From positions 1 through 34,086 of the forward strand of contig NZ_CAMPHH010000003.1 in NCBI RefSeq assembly GCF_946885855.1: DNA of 34,086 bases. Reading direction: 5' to 3'. Position numbers and translations under genes: made by a program. The DNA comes from an uncultured Actinotalea sp. GTDB taxonomy: Bacteria > Actinomycetota > Actinomycetes > Actinomycetales > Cellulomonadaceae. The stretch's first letter is position 1; each line of letters opens with the position of its first letter. The notes beneath the pieces are model-generated. The model saw nothing but the letters and a program-made list of their open reading frames with translations. It did no database searches and was not told where the DNA came from. This document shows, piece after piece, positions 32,034 through 34,086 of this stretch.

Positions 32034-33350
32034 TCAGCCGCCCGTGCGGAAGACCGGCACGACGTCGCCGGGGCGCACCTGCGTGACGTCGGCCTCCACG
32101 AACGCGAGCCCGTCGGACTGCGCGAGACCGGCCACGAGGTGCGAGCCCGAGCCGCCCGAGACCGCCCGGCGCGCGCGCAGGACGCCGTCGGCCCCACGGT
32201 CGAGGGCGACCGGCATGTACTGGGCGCGGCCCGGCGGGGTGCGCCAGCCGTCGACCACCTCGGCGCGCATCGTCGGGCGGTCCAGGCGCTCGACGCCGCG
32301 CAGGCGCAGCAGGGCCGGTCGCACGAGGACCTCGAAGGACACGTGCGCGCTGACCGGGTTGCCGGGCAGGCACAGGACCGGGGTACCGCCCGGGAGCCGG
32401 CCGAGCCCCTGGGGCTTGCCGGGCTGCATCGCGACGCGTACGAACCGCACGTCGCCCCAGCCGGTGAGGGCGGCCTTGACCACGTCGTACGCCCCGACGC
32501 TGACGCCGCCGGTGGTGACGACGAGGTCCGCGGACGCCTCCTGCTCGGCGAGCACCTCCCGCAGCCGCTCGGGGTCGTCCGGAACCGCGGCCACGCGGAC
32601 GGCGTCGCTGCCGGCGGCCCGCGCGGCGGCGACGAGCAGGAGCGAGTTCGAGTCGGCGACCTGCCCCCGCCGCAGCGCCGCACCGGGCGGGACCAGCTCG
32701 GACCCGGTCGGGACGACGACGACCCGCGGCCGCCGGTGCACGTGGACGGTCGCGGCCCCGGCGGACGCCGCCGCCGCGACGCGCGCAGGACCCAGCAGCG
32801 TCCCCGCGCGGAGGACGACGTCGCCGGCGCGGACGTCCTCCCCTGCCCGACGGATGTGCGCGGCCGGCGCGGGCGCGCGGTCGATGCGGACGGTGTCGCG
32901 CAGGGCGCGCCGCCCGGCGTCGCCGTGCTCGGGCTCGTTCCAGGGGCCGGGCCTCTGCTCGTCGAAGCCGTCCGTGTGCTCGACCGGGACGACGGCGTCC
33001 GCGCCGGGCGGGACCGGCGCTCCGGTCATGATCCGCGCGGCGGTGCCCGGGAGGACCTGGGGCTCGGCGTCGGACCCGGCGGGCAGGTCGGCGAGGACCC
33101 GGAGCGTCACCGGCGCCTCCGGCGTCGCGCCGACGACGTCCTCGCGCCGCACCGCCCAGCCGTCCATCGCGGAGTTGTCCCATGCCGGGAGGTCGGTGCG
33201 GGCCACGACGTCCGCGGCCAGGACCTGACCGGCGGCGTCCGCCACGTCCACCTCGACCGACGGCAGCGGCGCGACCAGGGCGAGCACGTCCTCCCGGTGC
33301 GCGGCGACGGTGAGCAGCGCCGCGTCGTCGTCGGTGTGGGGGTGCGCCAT
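32034..33350 (-). CDS. moeA: Molybdopterin molybdenumtransferase MoeA
   Basis: This 438-residue enzyme inserts molybdate into adenylylated molybdopterin. Blocks are PLPSVEVDVADAAGQVLAADV, LPAWDNSAMDGWAV, RIMTGAPVPPGADAVVPVE, VVVVPTGSELVPPG, VVTTGGVSVGAYDVVK and LCLPGNPVSAHVSFEV (about residues 327-342), in the usual order. The C-terminal beta domain ends at RTGG. ATG 33350 has AAGGAG 6 bases upstream. With moaA, moaE, the mocA-like gene and xdhC it gives much of the cofactor pathway needed by the local Mo hydroxylase. It has its own transcript, opposite to moaE-moaA. Confidence 0.95.
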   Translation of the reverse strand: MAHPHTDDDAALLTVAAHREDVLALVAPLPSVEVDVADAAGQVLAADVVARTDLPAWDNSAMDGWAVRREDVVGATPEAPVTLRVLADLPAGSDAEPQVLPGTAARIMTGAPVPPGADAVVPVEHTDGFDEQRPGPWNEPEHGDAGRRALRDTVRIDRAPAPAAHIRRAGEDVRAGDVVLRAGTLLGPARVAAAASAGAATVHVHRRPRVVVVPTGSELVPPGAALRRGQVADSNSLLLVAAARAAGSDAVRVAAVPDDPERLREVLAEQEASADLVVTTGGVSVGAYDVVKAALTGWGDVRFVRVAMQPGKPQGLGRLPGGTPVLCLPGNPVSAHVSFEVLVRPALLRLRGVERLDRPTMRAEVVDGWRTPPGRAQYMPVALDRGADGVLRARRAVSGGSGSHLVAGLAQSDGLAFVEADVTQVRPGDVVPVFRTGG

Positions 33351-33434
33351 CGCGCGCTCCTTGCTCCTCAGTGGTGGTGGGCCTGCCGGCTCGCGTGCCC
33401 CGGGCGCGCCGGGCGGGCGCCGGACCGACACCCG

Positions 33435-33440
33435 ACCCTA
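33435..33440 (-). promoter_or_regulatory. Possible -10 box for moeA
   Basis: TAGGGT on the minus strand fits the actinobacterial TAnnnT -10 pattern and lies 85 bases upstream of the moeA ATG. No convincing -35 box was found at 16-19 bases, so this is tentative. Confidence 0.25.
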
Positions 33441-33482
33441 GCCGCCGGCCTGACCGGTCTCGCCGGGTGCCGCGGCGGCGCA

Positions 33483-33506
33483 GGGTCGGGGTCGGGGTCG
33501 GGTCGG
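33483..33506 (+). repeat. GGGTC-type repeat, G-quadruplex motif
   Basis: GGGTCGGGGTCGGGGTCGGG followed by TCGG holds four runs of 3-4 G with 2-base loops, a textbook G-quadruplex pattern. It lies between the moeA promoter region and the stop of the next gene. Confidence 0.6.
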
Positions 33507-33535
33507 CGCCGGGCCGCTGCGGGGTCGGTGCCGGA

Positions 33536-34086
33536 TCAGGGCGTGCCCAGGGCGGCACCGACCCGGGCGACGAACTCCACCTTGGCCAAGCCGTCCAGGC
33601 CGACGTCGTCCGCTGCCGCGAGCAGGGCGGCGTGCCGCTCGGCCGACCGCACCTCCGCGAGCGTCGCGCCCGCACTCTGGGTGGCGTCCTCCAGGAGCGC
33701 CACGAACCAGTGGACCATCTCCGCCTGCACGCCCCCGCGCCCTGCGGCGGGCGAGGCCCGGACGGTCTCCAGCACACGCTCCGCTCCGGCGACCGAGGCG
33801 CGCAGCCGCTCGCTGTCCGCGGTCAGGTCCGCGAGGTCGCCCGTGATCTCGCCGAGGGCCGCGATCCGCGCCGTGCCGCGGACGTGGTCCAGCAAGTCAC
33901 CCAGCGAGGTGTCGGGCGGGAGGTTCCGGCGTTCGAGCGCATCGACGAGCTCGGCGCGGAACTCGGCCTCGTCGACGGACAGGCCGGACGCGACCCTCGC
34001 GCCGGCACGCGGGGCGATCGGCCGCCCGACGAGACCGGGCGCTCCCGGCTCGCCGTCGCCCCGCTCGAGGCCGATCTCCACGAGAC
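33536..34086 (-). CDS. Hypothetical protein, 5' end outside the window
   Basis: At least 181 residues can be read; the frame stays open to the window edge, so the start is not seen (a GTG at 34081 is in frame but has no visible ribosome site). The visible part is mostly helical and rich in Ala, Glu and Leu, with FRAELVDALERRNLPPDTSLGDLLDHV near the middle and GLDGLAKVEFVARVGAALGTP at the end. There is no signal peptide or membrane segment in view. It is transcribed towards moeA, 185 bases before it. I do not recognise the family. Confidence 0.6.
   Translation of the reverse strand, partial: LVEIGLERGDGEPGAPGLVGRPIAPRAGARVASGLSVDEAEFRAELVDALERRNLPPDTSLGDLLDHVRGTARIAALGEITGDLADLTADSERLRASVAGAERVLETVRASPAAGRGGVQAEMVHWFVALLEDATQSAGATLAEVRSAERHAALLAAADDVGLDGLAKVEFVARVGAALGTP

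Overview
The window is very GC-rich, with many GTG starts, 4-base stop/start overlaps, twin lipoprotein binding proteins and an F420-dependent glucose-6-phosphate dehydrogenase. Together these point to a high-GC actinomycete; the genus cannot be read from the sequence. I see no tRNA, rRNA, insertion sequence, CRISPR or phage gene. Almost all genes lie on the minus strand. The long open frames opposite them are composition artefacts.

Layout, left to right. (1) 103-4088: xdhC, a mocA-like nucleotidyltransferase, a DMT permease and an MFS permease, overlapping on the minus strand. (2) 4149-8601: a tripartite tricarboxylate transporter (TctA with a fused TctB-like tail, plus a TctC lipoprotein) and a luciferase-like flavin/F420 oxidoreductase. 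(3) 8813-9517: a GntR/FCD regulator. (4) 9776-13984: a molybdenum hydroxylase operon (CoxG-like, FAD, 2Fe-2S and Mo subunits). (5) 14104-15561: an aldehyde dehydrogenase transcribed alone. (6) 27451 down to 15707: a long co-directional run of a NitT/TauT-type ABC importer, a ThDP enzyme, an FMN 2-hydroxyacid oxidase, an aldehyde dehydrogenase, a second ThDP enzyme, a MarR regulator and an MFS exporter. (7) 27876-29230 on the plus strand: a 32-residue ORF coupled to an MFS permease. (8) 29384-30388: F420-dependent glucose-6-phosphate dehydrogenase. (9) 30572-33350: moaE-moaA, convergent with moeA. (10) A partial unknown gene at the right edge.

How the parts may fit. The FMN oxidase, ThDP decarboxylases and aldehyde dehydrogenases match the logic of a mandelate-type route (2-hydroxy acid to 2-oxo acid to aldehyde to acid). 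The two importers would bring in organic acids. The Mo hydroxylase comes with most of its cofactor supply (MoaA, MoaE, MoeA, MocA, XdhC). The FGD enzyme would make F420H2, perhaps for the luciferase-like oxidoreductase. The substrate is unknown.

The most striking signal is an imperfect 13-base palindrome close to GTATYCAAKATAC. It occurs at six places. Five lie 47-69 bases upstream of the starts of xdhC, the luciferase-like gene, the coxG operon, the lone aldehyde dehydrogenase and fgd. The sixth lies in the long gap upstream of the ABC importer, next to a CRP/GlxR-like site. Its GT...AC form suits a GntR-family regulator, and the only GntR gene here sits in the middle of the set. I infer a single catabolic regulon that joins molybdenum, F420 and ThDP chemistry.
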